Below, one piece after another: positions 16,565 through 26,888 of a stretch of 64,000 nt of DNA. The translations under genes were made by a program, and so were the position numbers. Source of the stretch: Pseudomonas oryzihabitans NBRC 102199 (GTDB lineage: Bacteria; Pseudomonadota; Gammaproteobacteria; Pseudomonadales; Pseudomonadaceae); the NCBI RefSeq assembly GCF_000730625.1, contig NZ_BBIT01000005.1:496001-560000 (forward strand). Direction: 5' to 3'. Position 1 is the first letter of the stretch. Each line of letters opens with the position of its first letter. The notes under the pieces are model-generated. The model ran no database searches. It was not told where the DNA came from and saw nothing but the letters and a program-made list of their open reading frames with translations.

Positions 16565-18739
16565 ATGACCGACCGTACTACCCTGGGCCGCCTGCAGGTG
16601 GCCACCGAGCTGCAGCGCTTCATCGACGAGGAAGTGCTGCCCGGCACCGGGCTCGACACCGCCGCCTTCTGGTCGGGCGTGGACCAGCTGGTGCACGAGC
16701 TGGCGCCGCGCAATCGCGAACTGCTGGCCGAGCGGGATCGCCTGCAGGTGGAGCTGGACAACTGGCACAGCGCTCATCCCGGTCCGGTCACCGATCTGCC
16801 CGCCTACCAGCGCTTTCTGGAAGGCATCGGCTATCTGCAACCGGTCCCCGGCCAGGTGCAGGCCTCGACGTCCGGGGTCGACCGCGAGATCGCCGAACAG
16901 GCCGGTCCGCAGCTGGTGGTGCCGGTGCTCAACGCCCGCTACGCCCTGAACGCCGCCAACGCCCGCTGGGGGTCGCTGTACGATGCCCTCTATGGCACCG
17001 ACGCCCTGCCCGAAACCGATGGCGCCGAGCGCGGCAAGGGCTACAACCCCGCCCGTGGCGCCAAGGTGGTGGCCTTCGCCCGCCAGGTGCTGGATGGCGT
17101 GGCCCCCCTGGCCAGCGGCTCGCACCGGGACGCCACCGCCTACCGCATCCAGGATGGCCGCCTGGTGGTGGACCTCAGGAGCGGTACCAGCGAACTGGCC
17201 GATCCGGCCGCCTTCGTCGGTTACCAGGGCGATGCCGCGGCACCGTCCGCGGTCCTGCTGCGCCATAACGGCCTGCACCTGGAAATCCAGATCGACCGCG
17301 ACAGCGCCATCGGCAAGACCGACGCCGCCGGGGTCAAGGACCTGCTGATGGAAGCCGCGGTCAGCACCATCATGGACCTGGAAGACTCCATCGCCGCGGT
17401 GGACGCCGCCGACAAGGTGCTGGCCTATCGCAACTGGCTGGGCCTGATGAAGGGCGACCTGGCCGAAGAGGTCAGCAAGGGTGGCGAGACCTTCACCCGC
17501 CGCCTCAACCCCGATCGCGAGTACCAGGGCGCCGACGACCAGCCGCTGAGCCTGCACGGTCGCTCGCTACTGTTCATCCGCAATGTCGGTCACCTGATGA
17601 CCAATCCGGCGGTGCTGCTGGAAGACGGCCGCGAGATCCCCGAGGGCATCCTCGATGCCGTGGTCACCGTGACCATCGCCATGCACGACCTCAAGCGCCA
17701 GGGCAATTCCCGCAGCGGCTCGGTGTACATCGTCAAACCCAAGATGCACGGCCCGGCCGAGGTGGCCTTCGCCGTCCAGCTGTTCGACCGTGTCGAGGCC
17801 CTGCTGGGGCTGCCGGCCAACACCGTCAAGCTGGGCATCATGGACGAGGAGCGGCGCACCAGCGTCAACCTCAAGGCCTGCATCGCCGCCGCCGCGGCGC
17901 GGGTGGCCTTCATCAACACCGGCTTCCTCGACCGCACCGGCGACGAGATGCACACCGCCATGCTGGCCGGCCCCATGCTGCGCAAGGGCGACATGAAGAC
18001 CTCCAAGTGGATCACCGCCTACGAGCGCAACAACGTGCTGGTCGGCCTGGCCTGTGGGCTGCGCGGCAAGGCGCAGATCGGCAAGGGCATGTGGGCCATG
18101 CCCGATCTGATGGCCGCCATGCTGGAGCAGAAGATCGGCCATCCCAAGGCCGGCGCCAACACCGCCTGGGTACCGTCGCCCACCGCCGCCGTGCTGCACG
18201 CCCTGCATTACCACCAGGTCAACGTCCAGCAGGTGCAGCAGGAGCTGGAACGCAGCGACGTCGACGCCGCCCGCGGCGAATTGCTCGCCGGGCTGCTCAG
18301 CGTACCGGTGGCCGAGTCGCCGGACTGGTCCGCCGAGGCCATCCAGCAGGAGCTGGACAACAACTGCCAGGGCATCCTCGGCTACGTGGTGCGTTGGGTC
18401 GACCAGGGCGTGGGCTGCTCCAAGGTGCCCGACATCCATGACGTCGGCCTGATGGAAGACCGCGCCACCCTGCGCATCTCCAGCCAGCACATCGCCAACT
18501 GGCTGCACCACGGCGTGGTCAGCGCCGAACAGGTGGACGAGACGCTGCAGCGCATGGCCAAGGTGGTCGACGGCCAGAACGCCGGCGATGCCCTCTACGA
18601 GCCCATGGCCGGTCACTTCGACACGTCCTACGCCTATCGCGCCGCCCGCGACCTCATCTTCAAGGGCCGCGAGCAGCCCAGCGGCTACACCGAGCCGCTG
18701 CTGCACGCCTGGCGCCTGAAGAAGAAAGCCGGCGCCTGA
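16565..18739 (+). CDS. glcB: Malate synthase G
   Basis: 724 residues, the usual length of the monomeric G isoform. It condenses glyoxylate and acetyl-CoA into malate, completing glycolate use. Conserved blocks include [43 protein letters not shown] and [19 protein letters not shown]. Purine-rich CAAGGAAAG precedes the ATG. Last gene of the glc operon. A hairpin follows at 18749-18775. Confidence 0.96.
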   Translation: MTDRTTLGRLQVATELQRFIDEEVLPGTGLDTAAFWSGVDQLVHELAPRNRELLAERDRLQVELDNWHSAHPGPVTDLPAYQRFLEGIGYLQPVPGQVQASTSGVDREIAEQAGPQLVVPVLNARYALNAANARWGSLYDALYGTDALPETDGAERGKGYNPARGAKVVAFARQVLDGVAPLASGSHRDATAYRIQDGRLVVDLRSGTSELADPAAFVGYQGDAAAPSAVLLRHNGLHLEIQIDRDSAIGKTDAAGVKDLLMEAAVSTIMDLEDSIAAVDAADKVLAYRNWLGLMKGDLAEEVSKGGETFTRRLNPDREYQGADDQPLSLHGRSLLFIRNVGHLMTNPAVLLEDGREIPEGILDAVVTVTIAMHDLKRQGNSRSGSVYIVKPKMHGPAEVAFAVQLFDRVEALLGLPANTVKLGIMDEERRTSVNLKACIAAAAARVAFINTGFLDRTGDEMHTAMLAGPMLRKGDMKTSKWITAYERNNVLVGLACGLRGKAQIGKGMWAMPDLMAAMLEQKIGHPKAGANTAWVPSPTAAVLHALHYHQVNVQQVQQELERSDVDAARGELLAGLLSVPVAESPDWSAEAIQQELDNNCQGILGYVVRWVDQGVGCSKVPDIHDVGLMEDRATLRISSQHIANWLHHGVVSAEQVDETLQRMAKVVDGQNAGDALYEPMAGHFDTSYAYRAARDLIFKGREQPSGYTEPLLHAWRLKKKAGA

Positions 18740-18748
18740 TCCGGCCAG

Positions 18749-18775
18749 GGCTCCCGTCCGGCGCGGGCGGGAGCC
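18749..18775 (+). terminator. Hairpin after glcB, likely transcription end
   Basis: GGCTCCCG (18749-18756) pairs with CGGGAGCC (18768-18775) in a GC-rich stem. There is no clear T tract after it, so this is a weaker terminator call. Confidence 0.5.
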
Positions 18776-18818
18776 ACTTACCCAGGTGCGGTGCCGGTGG
18801 TCCTCCGACCACCGCCCC

Positions 18819-18847
18819 TTCCCTTGCCACTGGCGAATTTTTATACT
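18819..18847 (+). promoter_or_regulatory. Candidate promoter of rpoZ-spoT
   Basis: A good -10 box TATACT (18842-18847) lies 45 bases before the rpoZ start. A weak -35 TTCCCT (18819-18824) is 17 bases upstream of it. The only AT-rich stretch between glcB and rpoZ lies here. Confidence 0.45.
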
Positions 18848-18892
18848 ATCGGGTCCCCCGTTCCCGGGATCATCATCGCCACGAGGAAGACC

Positions 18893-19165
18893 ATGGCCCG
18901 CGTTACTGTCGAAGACTGCCTGGACAACGTAGACAACCGATTCGAGCTGGTCATGCTCGCCACCAAGCGCTCGCGCCAGCTGGCCACCGGCGGCAAGGAG
19001 CCCAAGGTACCGTGGGACAACGACAAGCCCACCGTCGTCGCCCTGCGCGAGATCGCCGAAGGTCTGGTCGACGAAGAAGTCATCCGTCTTGACGACATCG
19101 TCGAAGAAGAGCCGCTGTTCGCCGCCTTCGAAGTCAACGAAGAAGTGGACGGCGAGGCCCTCTAA
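18893..19165 (+). CDS. rpoZ: RNA polymerase omega subunit
   Basis: 90 residues, full length. It starts [20 protein letters not shown] and contains the ATKRSRQL motif typical of omega. It aids assembly of beta-prime into RNA polymerase and forms part of a ppGpp-binding site, which fits its position 3 bases before spoT. In most pseudomonads gmk precedes rpoZ; here glcB does, so gmk must be elsewhere or lost. Confidence 0.97.
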   Translation: MARVTVEDCLDNVDNRFELVMLATKRSRQLATGGKEPKVPWDNDKPTVVALREIAEGLVDEEVIRLDDIVEEEPLFAAFEVNEEVDGEAL

Positions 19166-19168
19166 GCC

Positions 19169-21328
19169 ATGGCCGCCGAGCCTGCGTATGGTGACGTCCA
19201 CCCGACCGGCATCGACCTGCTGGCCGAGCGTCTGGCGGACTACCTGACCCCCGACCAGGTCAATCTGGTACGGCGGGCCTACTACTACGCCGAGCAGGCT
19301 CACGACGGGCAGCGCCGCCGCAGCGGCGAGCCCTATGTCACCCATCCGCTGGCCGTCGCCAACATTCTCGCCGACATGCACATGGACCATCAGAGCCTGA
19401 TGGCCGCCATGCTGCACGACGTGATCGAGGACACCGGCATCGCCAAGGAAGCCCTGGCCGGCCAGTTCGGCGAGACGGTGGCGGAGCTGGTGGACGGGGT
19501 CAGCAAGCTGACCCAGATGAAGTTCGAGACCAAGGCCGAGGCCCAGGCGGAGAACTTCCAGAAGATGACCATGGCGATGTCCAAGGACATCCGCGTCATC
19601 CTCGTCAAGCTGGCCGACCGGCTGCACAACATGCGCACCCTGGACGCCATGCCGCCGGACAAGAGCCGGCGCATCGCCAAGGAAACCCTGGAAATCTACG
19701 CGCCCATCGCCAACCGGCTGGGCATGCACGATTTCTACGTGGAATTCGAGGACCTGGGTTTTCGCGCCATGCACCCGATGCGCGCCGAACGCATCCAGCG
19801 GGCGGTCAAGACCGCGCGGGGCAATCGCCGCGAGATCCTCGGCAAGATCCAGGAATCCCTGGCCAACTGCCTGGCCCGCGACGGCCTGGACGGCGAGGTG
19901 GTCGGCCGCGAAAAGCACCTGCACAGCATCTACCAGAAGATGCGCGGCAAGCGTAAGTCGTTCAACGAGATCATGGACGTCTACGGCTTCCGCATCATCG
20001 TCGACAAGGTCGACACCTGCTACCGCGTGCTCGGCGCGGTGCACAATCTCTACAAGCCGTTCCCGGGGCGCTTCAAGGACTACATCGCCATCCCCAAGGC
20101 CAACGGCTACCAGTCCTTGCACACCACCCTGTTCGGCATGCACGGCGTGCCCATCGAGATCCAGATCCGCACCCGCGAGATGGAAGAGATGGCCAACAAC
20201 GGCATCGCCGCCCATGGCCTGTACAAGGCCGGCGGCGACGAACCGCGCGCCAGTCACCTGCGCGCCCGCCAGTGGGTGAAGGGCATCCTCGAGTTGCAGC
20301 AGCGCGCGGGCAACTCCCTGGAATTCATCGAGAACGTGAAGATCGACCTCTTTCCCGACGAGGTCTACGTCTTCACCCCCAAGGGCCGCATCATGGAGCT
20401 GCCCAAGGGCTCCACGGCCGTGGACTTCGCCTACGCGGTGCACACCGACGTCGGCAACAGCTGCATCGCCTGCCGCATCAACCGCCGCCTGGCGCCGCTG
20501 TCGCAGCCGCTGGGCAGCGGCGAGACGGTGGAGATCGTCACCGCCCCCGGCGCCCGGCCCAATCCGGCCTGGCTCAACTTCGTGGTCACCGGCAAGGCGC
20601 GCACCAACATCCGCCATGCGCTCAAGCAGCAGCGTCGCTCCGAGTCCATCAGCCTCGGCGAGCGGCTGCTGAACAAGGCGCTGTCCGGCTTCGGCACCCA
20701 GCTGTCGAAGATCTCGCCGATGCGCATCCTCTCGGTGCTCGGCGAATACAAGGGCGTGGTGCTGGAAGACCTGCTCGAAGAGATCGGCCTGGGCAACCGC
20801 ATGGCCTATGTGGTGGCGCGGCGCCTGGTGTCCGGCAGCGAGCAGGAAGAGCCACTGGAACCCCAGGCCAGCACCACGCCCCAGGGCCCGCTGGCGATCC
20901 GCGGCACCGAAGGCCTGGTGATCAGCTACGCCAAGTGCTGCACGCCGATTCCGGGCGATCCCATCGTCGGTCACCTGTCGGCCGGCAAGGGCATGGTGAT
21001 CCACCTGGAAAATTGCCGGAACATCGCCGAATTCCGGCATAACAGCGAAAAGTGCATCGTGCTCAACTGGGCCAAGGACGTCACTGGCGAATTCAGCGTC
21101 GAGTTGCGCGTCCAGCTGGAGCACCAGCGCGGCCTGATCGCCATGCTGGCCAACAACGTCACCGCCGCGGACGCCAACGTCGAGAAGATCGGCATGAACG
21201 AGCGCGACGGCCGGGTCAGCGTGGTCCAGCTGGTGGTCAGCGTGCGTGATCGCGTGCACCTGGCGCGGGTGATCAAGAAGCTGCGGACGCTCAAGGGCGT
21301 GGCCGGTATCACTCGGGTTCGCAGCTGA
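19169..21328 (+). CDS. spoT: Bifunctional (p)ppGpp synthetase/hydrolase SpoT
   Basis: 719 residues. The domains are in the standard order: HD hydrolase (about 40-190, with [12 protein letters not shown]), RelA/SpoT synthetase (about 240-365, with [18 protein letters not shown] and [16 protein letters not shown]), TGS (about 395-455), helical and zinc-finger-like region (about 570-640, [11 protein letters not shown]) and C-terminal ACT. The intact HD signature indicates that hydrolase activity is kept. It controls stringent-response alarmone levels. Three bases separate it from rpoZ. Confidence 0.97.
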   Translation: MAAEPAYGDVHPTGIDLLAERLADYLTPDQVNLVRRAYYYAEQAHDGQRRRSGEPYVTHPLAVANILADMHMDHQSLMAAMLHDVIEDTGIAKEALAGQFGETVAELVDGVSKLTQMKFETKAEAQAENFQKMTMAMSKDIRVILVKLADRLHNMRTLDAMPPDKSRRIAKETLEIYAPIANRLGMHDFYVEFEDLGFRAMHPMRAERIQRAVKTARGNRREILGKIQESLANCLARDGLDGEVVGREKHLHSIYQKMRGKRKSFNEIMDVYGFRIIVDKVDTCYRVLGAVHNLYKPFPGRFKDYIAIPKANGYQSLHTTLFGMHGVPIEIQIRTREMEEMANNGIAAHGLYKAGGDEPRASHLRARQWVKGILELQQRAGNSLEFIENVKIDLFPDEVYVFTPKGRIMELPKGSTAVDFAYAVHTDVGNSCIACRINRRLAPLSQPLGSGETVEIVTAPGARPNPAWLNFVVTGKARTNIRHALKQQRRSESISLGERLLNKALSGFGTQLSKISPMRILSVLGEYKGVVLEDLLEEIGLGNRMAYVVARRLVSGSEQEEPLEPQASTTPQGPLAIRGTEGLVISYAKCCTPIPGDPIVGHLSAGKGMVIHLENCRNIAEFRHNSEKCIVLNWAKDVTGEFSVELRVQLEHQRGLIAMLANNVTAADANVEKIGMNERDGRVSVVQLVVSVRDRVHLARVIKKLRTLKGVAGITRVRS

Positions 21329-21387
21329 GGTTGCAGGGTGTCACCACCGGCTTGCAGAATCGGGCCTTTCCCGCACAGGAGCGACCC

Positions 21388-21768
21388 ATGAGCAAGCAAG
21401 TGATCCACACCGACAAGGCGCCGGCCGCCATTGGTACCTATTCCCAGGCGATCAAGGTCGGTGACACCGTCTATCTCTCCGGGCAGATCCCGCTCAACCC
21501 GACCAGCATGGAGCTGGTGGACGGCTTCGAAGCCCAGGTGGTCCAGGTCTTCGAGAACCTCAAGTCCGTCGCCGAAGCCGCCGGTGGTTCGCTGGCCGAT
21601 ATCGTCAAGCTGAACATCTTCCTGATCGACCTCGCCCACTTCGCCACCGTCAACGAGATCATGGGGCGCTATTTCCAGCAGCCCTATCCGGCACGCGCCG
21701 CCATCGGCGTCGCCGCGCTGCCGAAGGGCTCCCAGGTGGAAATGGATGGGGTCTTGGTACTGAGTTAA
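21388..21768 (+). CDS. ridA: RidA-family enamine/imine deaminase
   Basis: 126 residues, a complete YjgF/YER057c/UK114 protein ([20 protein letters not shown], then [21 protein letters not shown] with the conserved arginine). It removes reactive enamines such as 2-aminoacrylate formed by PLP enzymes. The start at 21388 has AGGAG upstream. The order rpoZ-spoT-ridA is conserved in pseudomonads. Confidence 0.93.
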   Translation: MSKQVIHTDKAPAAIGTYSQAIKVGDTVYLSGQIPLNPTSMELVDGFEAQVVQVFENLKSVAEAAGGSLADIVKLNIFLIDLAHFATVNEIMGRYFQQPYPARAAIGVAALPKGSQVEMDGVLVLS

Positions 21769-21776
21769 AGCCTTTG

Positions 21777-21840
21777 ATCGCGGCCATGGGCCGCTCCTAC
21801 AGTAGTTGATGCACCTGTAGGAGCGGCCCATGGCCGCGAT
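21777..21840. repeat. REP pair A, perfect 26-bp inverted repeat
   Basis: Two 26-base arms (21777-21802 and 21815-21840) are exact reverse complements around a 12-base spacer. Each contains the core GTAGGAGCGGCC...GGCCGCGAT in one orientation. Related elements occur at 44705-44783 and 63079-63162. This fits a Pseudomonas REP doublet lying between ridA and the shared terminator. Confidence 0.85.
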
Positions 21841-21848
21841 GACCCCCC

Positions 21849-21885
21849 AAAAAAAAGCCGACCGTCTCGCGACGGTCGGCTTTTT
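21849..21885. terminator. Bidirectional Rho-independent terminator between ridA and katE
   Basis: AAAAAAAA, then GCCGACCGTC (21857-21866), loop TCGC, GACGGTCGGC (21871-21880), then TTTTT. It serves both convergent genes. Confidence 0.92.
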
Positions 21886-21898
21886 CATGTCTGCCTGC

Positions 21899-24028
21899 TT
21901 AGGCCGGGATGGACTTGATCTTCGGCATCCGCGCCCAGCAACGGTGCTTGGCGATGGCGGCGAAGAAGTCCTGCTGCACCGCCTTGAAGTCGCTGCCGGT
22001 GAGCAGCGCCTCGTCGGTGTCCAGGTAGACCGCCTTGAGCAACTGCTCGGCTTCGCCGGTGAGGGCGATGGCCTTGAGGTGCTTGTAGGCTTCCAGCAGG
22101 TAGTGTTTGATCACGCCGTCATCGAGCATGGCCTTGACGCTCTCGGCACCGCCCGGCACATAGACCGCGTCCAGCGCCACCGAAGGCATGCCTTCGGCCG
22201 AACCGTCCACGGCCACTTCGCTGCCGTCGGCGGCCTTGACCGGGCCGGCGGTGGGGCCGAGCACCTTCACATGAGCACCTTCGGCCTTGAGCGCCTGCTT
22301 GATGGCCTCCACTTCGCTGGCGATGACGCCGTCACCCACCAGCACCGCCACCTTGAAGCCCTTGATGTTGCCGGACAGCAGGTTGAGCTGGCTCAGCGCC
22401 GGCGACTTGTCGATGGAGATCTTGCGCGGCTGCACGGTGGGGGCGGTGGGCGGGGTCACGCCGACCTTCTTGGCCACCTTCTGCGCCAGCTCCAGATCGA
22501 TGTTGGCGAGGATCTCGTTGACCTGGCGCTCGCGAATCCACATGCGCTCGACCTTGCCCAGCTCGAAGCTGTAGGCATCGGCGACGTGCGCCTGCTCGGC
22601 TTCCGACAGGCTGTTGTAGAAGAGCGTGGCCTGGGAGAAGTGGTCGCCAAAGGTCTCGCTGCGCTCACGCACCTTGTGGCCGTCGATGCGCTCGTAGTAG
22701 CTCTCGAAGCCGCCGTCCTGGGGTGCCGGCGGGGTTTCCTTGGGCCAGCCGCCGTCGATGGAGTTGGGCTCGTAGGAGGCCCGGCCCTTGTCGATGGTCA
22801 TGCGGTACTTGGCGTCACGCTGGCCGTTGTGATTCGGCACCACTGGGCGGTTGACCGGCAGCTCGTGGAAGTTCGGCCCACCGAGACGGCTGATCTGGGT
22901 GTCGGTGTAGGAGAACAGCCGACCCTGCAGCAGGGGATCGTTGCTGAAGTCGATACCGGGCACGACATGGCCGGGGCAGAAGGCCACCTGCTCGGTCTCG
23001 GCGAAGTAGTTGTCCGGGTTGCGGTTGAGCACCAGCTTGCCCAGCGGGGTGATGGGCACCAGCTCCTCGGGGATGATCTTGGTGGCGTCGAGGATGTCCC
23101 AGTCGAACTTGTGCTCGTCTTCCTCGGGAATGATCTGCACGCCGAATTCCCACTCGGGGTAGTCACCGGCTTCGATGGCTTCCCAGAGGTCGCGACGGTG
23201 GGCATCGGTGTCCTTGCCGGCCAGCTTCTGAGCCTCGTCCCACACCAAGGAGCGCACGCCGCCGGCGGGCTTCAGGTGGATCTTGACGAAGACGCCCTTG
23301 CCGGCGGTGTTGATCATGCGGAAGGTGTGGATGCCGAAGCCTTGCATGCTGCGCAGATTCACCGGGATGGCGCGGTCGGTCATGGTCCAGAGCACCATGT
23401 GCGCCGACTCGGGCACCAGGGAGACGAAGTCCCAGAAGGTGTCGTGGGCGCTGCCGCCGGTGGGGATCTCGTTGTGCGGCTCGGGCTTCACCGCATGGAC
23501 GAAGTCGGGGAACTTGATGGCGTCCTGGATGAAGAAGACCGGCATGTTGTTGCCGACCATGTCCCAGTTGCCTTCCTCGGTGTAGAACTTGATGGCGAAG
23601 CCACGCACGTCGCGCACGCTGTCGCCGGAGCCGCGCGGGCCCTGCACGGTGGAGAAGCGCACGAACACCGGGGTCTGGTGGTTGGGGTCGCGGAAGAGGG
23701 CGGCCTTGGTCAGGTCAGACCAGTCCTGGTAGGGCTGGAAATAGCCGTAGGCGCCGGTGCCGCGGGCATGGACGATGCGCTCCGGGATGCGCTCGTGGTC
23801 GAAGTGGGTGATCTTCTCCCGCATGATGAAGTCTTCGAGCAAGGAAGGACCGCGGGTGCCGGCGCGCAGCGAATTCTGGTTGTCGGCGATCTTCACGCCA
23901 TGATTGGTGCGCAGTGCCTGGCCGGTGGCATCGGAGCGGAATTGCTCCAGTTGCTCGATTTTCTTCGAGGTGTTCTGGCGATCCAGGGTATCGGTACCGG
24001 CGAGTTCACTCTTGGGGGGCGTAGCCAT
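21899..24028 (-). CDS. katE: Large-subunit catalase HPII-type
   Basis: 709 residues, the large clade of monofunctional heme catalases. It decomposes hydrogen peroxide in the cytoplasm. The catalytic histidine is H87 (ERIVHARG), and the proximal heme tyrosine lies in [15 protein letters not shown]. The C-terminal 170 or so residues form the flavodoxin/DJ-1-like domain of HPII ([18 protein letters not shown]). GAGGA precedes the ATG at 24028. It is expected to be induced in stationary phase, but no promoter was assigned. It converges on ridA. Confidence 0.95.
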   Translation of the reverse strand: MATPPKSELAGTDTLDRQNTSKKIEQLEQFRSDATGQALRTNHGVKIADNQNSLRAGTRGPSLLEDFIMREKITHFDHERIPERIVHARGTGAYGYFQPYQDWSDLTKAALFRDPNHQTPVFVRFSTVQGPRGSGDSVRDVRGFAIKFYTEEGNWDMVGNNMPVFFIQDAIKFPDFVHAVKPEPHNEIPTGGSAHDTFWDFVSLVPESAHMVLWTMTDRAIPVNLRSMQGFGIHTFRMINTAGKGVFVKIHLKPAGGVRSLVWDEAQKLAGKDTDAHRRDLWEAIEAGDYPEWEFGVQIIPEEDEHKFDWDILDATKIIPEELVPITPLGKLVLNRNPDNYFAETEQVAFCPGHVVPGIDFSNDPLLQGRLFSYTDTQISRLGGPNFHELPVNRPVVPNHNGQRDAKYRMTIDKGRASYEPNSIDGGWPKETPPAPQDGGFESYYERIDGHKVRERSETFGDHFSQATLFYNSLSEAEQAHVADAYSFELGKVERMWIRERQVNEILANIDLELAQKVAKKVGVTPPTAPTVQPRKISIDKSPALSQLNLLSGNIKGFKVAVLVGDGVIASEVEAIKQALKAEGAHVKVLGPTAGPVKAADGSEVAVDGSAEGMPSVALDAVYVPGGAESVKAMLDDGVIKHYLLEAYKHLKAIALTGEAEQLLKAVYLDTDEALLTGSDFKAVQQDFFAAIAKHRCWARMPKIKSIPA

Positions 24029-24314
24029 GGAAAGTCCTCATCAGGCGCCTGTCAGGCGCTCTTTGCGTCCCCTACGGAATGTGGGGCGAATACAGGCAGT
24101 CCTGTAGTGACTCATGGGCTGGAGCTGGTGTTCCGCTTGGCTGATGCGAAGCGACGGGCTGTTCCCGCGGGTGAAGTCCCGACGCACGAACTGGCCATAT
24201 GCCTTTATTGGCTTAATACCCGACAACAAGTGCTAAGCAGATATAAGCGCGCACGTTAAACTGCGCGGCCGGATCACCCTCCAGTTGTCTGACGATACCC
24301 ACAAGGTTTTTCCA

Positions 24315-25322
24315 TTGATCGAATTCCACGCTGTCCACAAGACGTACCGCACGCGCGGTCGCGAGGTCGCGGCGCTCCAGCCGGTCGACCTGAGGATCGA
24401 AGCCGGCGAGATCTTCGGCCTGATCGGCCATTCCGGTGCCGGCAAGAGCACCCTGCTGCGCCTGATCAATCGCCTCGAAGCCCCCAGCGGCGGTCGCCTG
24501 CAGGTCGATGGCGCCGAGGTCACCACCCTGGGCTCGACCGAGCTGCGCGATTTCCGCCGCCGCATCGGCATGATCTTCCAGCACTTCAATCTGCTCTCCT
24601 CGAAGACCGTGGCGGCCAACGTGGCCCTGCCATTGGAACTGGCCGGCGGCCGTTCGCGGGCGCAGATCGCCCAGCGCGTCGAGGAACTGCTGGCGCGGGT
24701 CGGCCTGTCCGACCAGGCGCGCAAGTATCCGGCGCAGCTCTCCGGCGGTCAGAAGCAGCGCGTCGGCATCGCCCGCGCCCTGGCCACCGAGCCGAAGATC
24801 CTGCTCTGCGACGAGGCCACCAGCGCCCTCGATCCCCAGACCACCGCCCAGGTGCTGCAACTGCTCGCCGAACTCAATCGCGAGCTGGGCCTGACCATCG
24901 TGCTGATCACCCACGAGATGGACGTGATCCGTCGCGTCTGCGACCGCGTCGCCGTCCTCGACGGCGGTGCCGTGGTGGAGCAGGGCACCGTCGCCGATGT
25001 CTTCCTGCACCCGCAGCACCCCACCACCCGCCGCTTCGTGTTCGAGGCCGAGCACCAGGACGAGGCCGACCTGGCCGACGCCTATGCCCATGTCGAAGGC
25101 CGCATCCTGCGTCTGACCTTCCGTGGCGAAGCCACCTATGCACCGCTGCTGGGCCACGTCGCCCGGGAGACCGGTGTCGACTACAGCATTCTCGGCGGTC
25201 GCATCGACCGCATCCGGGACGAGCCCTATGGCCAGCTCACCATCGCCCTGGTGGGCGGTGACCTGGACGCCGCCCTGGCTCGCTTCCAGGCCGCCGACGT
25301 CACCGTGGAGGTCCTGCGCTGA
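24315..25322 (+). CDS. metN: Methionine ABC transporter ATPase MetN
   Basis: 335 residues from a TTG at 24315, which gives the family start [12 protein letters not shown] and has AAGG upstream; another TTG at 24285 would add 10 residues. Walker [10 protein letters not shown] is at 38-46, followed by [15 protein letters not shown] and the D-loop region. The C-terminal NIL/ACT-like domain (about 255-335) binds methionine and gives feedback inhibition in this family. It overlaps metI by one base. Confidence 0.93.
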   Translation: MIEFHAVHKTYRTRGREVAALQPVDLRIEAGEIFGLIGHSGAGKSTLLRLINRLEAPSGGRLQVDGAEVTTLGSTELRDFRRRIGMIFQHFNLLSSKTVAANVALPLELAGGRSRAQIAQRVEELLARVGLSDQARKYPAQLSGGQKQRVGIARALATEPKILLCDEATSALDPQTTAQVLQLLAELNRELGLTIVLITHEMDVIRRVCDRVAVLDGGAVVEQGTVADVFLHPQHPTTRRFVFEAEHQDEADLADAYAHVEGRILRLTFRGEATYAPLLGHVARETGVDYSILGGRIDRIRDEPYGQLTIALVGGDLDAALARFQAADVTVEVLR

Positions 25323-25987
25323 TGGACGAACTCTTCACCAACATCGACTGGGCCGAGATCTGGCAGGCGACCCAGGACACCCTGGCCATGCTTGGCTGGT
25401 CCATGCTCTTTACCCTGATCCTCGGGCTGCCGCTGGGCGTGCTGCTGTTTCTCACCAGCCGCCGCCAGCTGCTGGAGCAGCCGCTGGTCTACGGCATCCT
25501 CTCCTTCGTGGTCAACGTGCTGCGCTCGGTGCCCTTCATCATCCTCCTGATCCTGATGATCCCCATCACGGTCTGGCTGATCGGCACCTCCCTGGGCGTC
25601 GAGGGCGCCATTCCGCCGCTGGTGGTGGGCGCCGCGCCCTTCTTCGCCCGGCTGGTGGAGACCGCCCTGCGCGAGGTCGACCGCGGCATCATCGAGGCGA
25701 CCCAGGCCATGGGCGCCAGCCTCTGGCAGATCGTCACCCGCACCCTGTTGCCCGAGGCCCTGCCCGGGCTGATCGCGGCCACCACCGTCACCGCCATCGC
25801 CCTGGTGTCCTACACCGCCATGGCCGGGGTGATCGGCGGCGGCGGCCTCGGCGATCTGGCCATCCGTTTCGGCTACCAGCGCTTCCAGACCGACGTCATG
25901 GTGGTCACGGTGCTCTTGCTGCTGGTGCTGGTCCAGGTACTGCAGATGGTCGGCGATCGCCTCGTCGCCCATTTCAGTCGTCGTTGA
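25322..25987 (+). CDS. metI: Methionine ABC transporter permease MetI
   Basis: 221 residues with five or so membrane segments and the EAA motif EATQAMGASLWQIVTRTLLPEALPG. Inner-membrane channel of the D/L-methionine importer, dimerising under MetN. The start overlaps the metN stop (TGATG). Confidence 0.94.
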   Translation: MDELFTNIDWAEIWQATQDTLAMLGWSMLFTLILGLPLGVLLFLTSRRQLLEQPLVYGILSFVVNVLRSVPFIILLILMIPITVWLIGTSLGVEGAIPPLVVGAAPFFARLVETALREVDRGIIEATQAMGASLWQIVTRTLLPEALPGLIAATTVTAIALVSYTAMAGVIGGGGLGDLAIRFGYQRFQTDVMVVTVLLLLVLVQVLQMVGDRLVAHFSRR

Positions 25988-26031
25988 TCCAGGCTTCATC
26001 CACTCGAAGGTTTTGCACAAGGAAAATCCAG

Positions 26032-26820
26032 ATGTCGCTGAAACGTACCCTGCTGTCCCTGGCCTTCGGCCTGGGTGTCGCCACCGCCGCCCAGGCCGCC
26101 GAGACCCTGACCGTCGCGGTCAATCCGGTTCCCCACGCGGAGATCCTGGAATTCATCAAGCCGCAGCTGGCCAAGGAAGGCGTGGACCTCAAGATCAAGG
26201 TCTTCACCGACTACATCCAGCCTGATCGTCAGACCGATCAGAAGCAGGTGGATGCCAACTACTTCCAGACCAAGCCCTATTACGCCAGCTACAAGAAGAG
26301 CAACCCGAGCAGCGACCAGGTGCCGGTGGTGGCGGTGCACGTCGAGCCCTTCGGTGCCTATTCGCAGAAGATCAAGGACATCAAGGAACTCAAGGACGGC
26401 GCCACCGTGGCCATCCCCAACGACCCGAGCAACTCCGGTCGCGCGCTGCTGCTGATCGCCAAGCAGGGCCTGATCACCCTCAAGGATCCGAGCAACGTCA
26501 CCGCCACCCCGCGTGACATCGTCGAGAATCCCAAGCACCTGAAGTTCAAGGAGCTGGAAGCCGCGACCCTGCCGCGCGTGCTGAACCAGGTCGACCTGGC
26601 GCTGATCAACGCCAACTACGCCCTGGAAGCCAAGCTGGTGCCGACCAAGGACGCCATCTTCATCGAGAGCGGCGAGTCGCCCTACGCCAACCTGCTCTAC
26701 ACCCGTGCCGACAAGGCCAACGACCCGGCCATCCAGAAGCTGGCCAAGGCCCTGACCACCCCCGAGGTGAAGCAATTCATCGAGAAGAAGTACCAGGGCG
26801 CCGTCGTTCCCGCGTTCTGA
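26032..26820 (+). CDS. metQ: Methionine-binding protein MetQ, first copy
   Basis: 262 residues with a signal peptide (MSLKRTLLSLAFGLGVATAAQA) and the NLPA family motifs (VNPVPHAEILEFIKP, QVDLALINANYALEAKL). No lipobox cysteine is visible, so it is probably a soluble periplasmic protein. It supplies methionine (or a related ligand) to MetNI. A purine-rich stretch (AAGGAAAA) lies just upstream of the ATG. A second copy follows at 26889. Confidence 0.93.
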   Translation: MSLKRTLLSLAFGLGVATAAQAAETLTVAVNPVPHAEILEFIKPQLAKEGVDLKIKVFTDYIQPDRQTDQKQVDANYFQTKPYYASYKKSNPSSDQVPVVAVHVEPFGAYSQKIKDIKELKDGATVAIPNDPSNSGRALLLIAKQGLITLKDPSNVTATPRDIVENPKHLKFKELEAATLPRVLNQVDLALINANYALEAKLVPTKDAIFIESGESPYANLLYTRADKANDPAIQKLAKALTTPEVKQFIEKKYQGAVVPAF

Positions 26821-26835
26821 GCCTCGGCTCCATCG

Positions 26836-26863
26836 CCGTCGACGCCCGTAGAGGCGTCGACGG
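26836..26863 (+). terminator. Intercistronic hairpin between the two metQ genes
   Basis: CCGTCGACGCC (26836-26846) and GGCGTCGACGG (26853-26863) form a perfect 11-bp stem with a 6-base loop, without a T tract. It is more likely an mRNA stabiliser or partial attenuator than a full terminator. Confidence 0.55.
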
Positions 26864-26888
26864 TTCCACCCCGTTCTAGGAAACTGCC

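Noticed and set aside
17567-21259. Very long open frame (over 1200 codons) on the minus strand across glcB, rpoZ and spoT
   Set aside because: It is a high-GC shadow of three secure genes: rich in His, Gln, Gly and Val with no domain, and antisense to conserved enzymes.
21830-24259. Plus-strand open frame of about 800 codons across katE
   Set aside because: Antisense to katE, whose heme and catalytic motifs are intact; composition not protein-like.
24029-24314. S-box or other methionine riboswitch in front of metN
   Set aside because: No paired-stem core typical of SAM riboswitches was visible, and such switches are not expected upstream of metN in pseudomonads.
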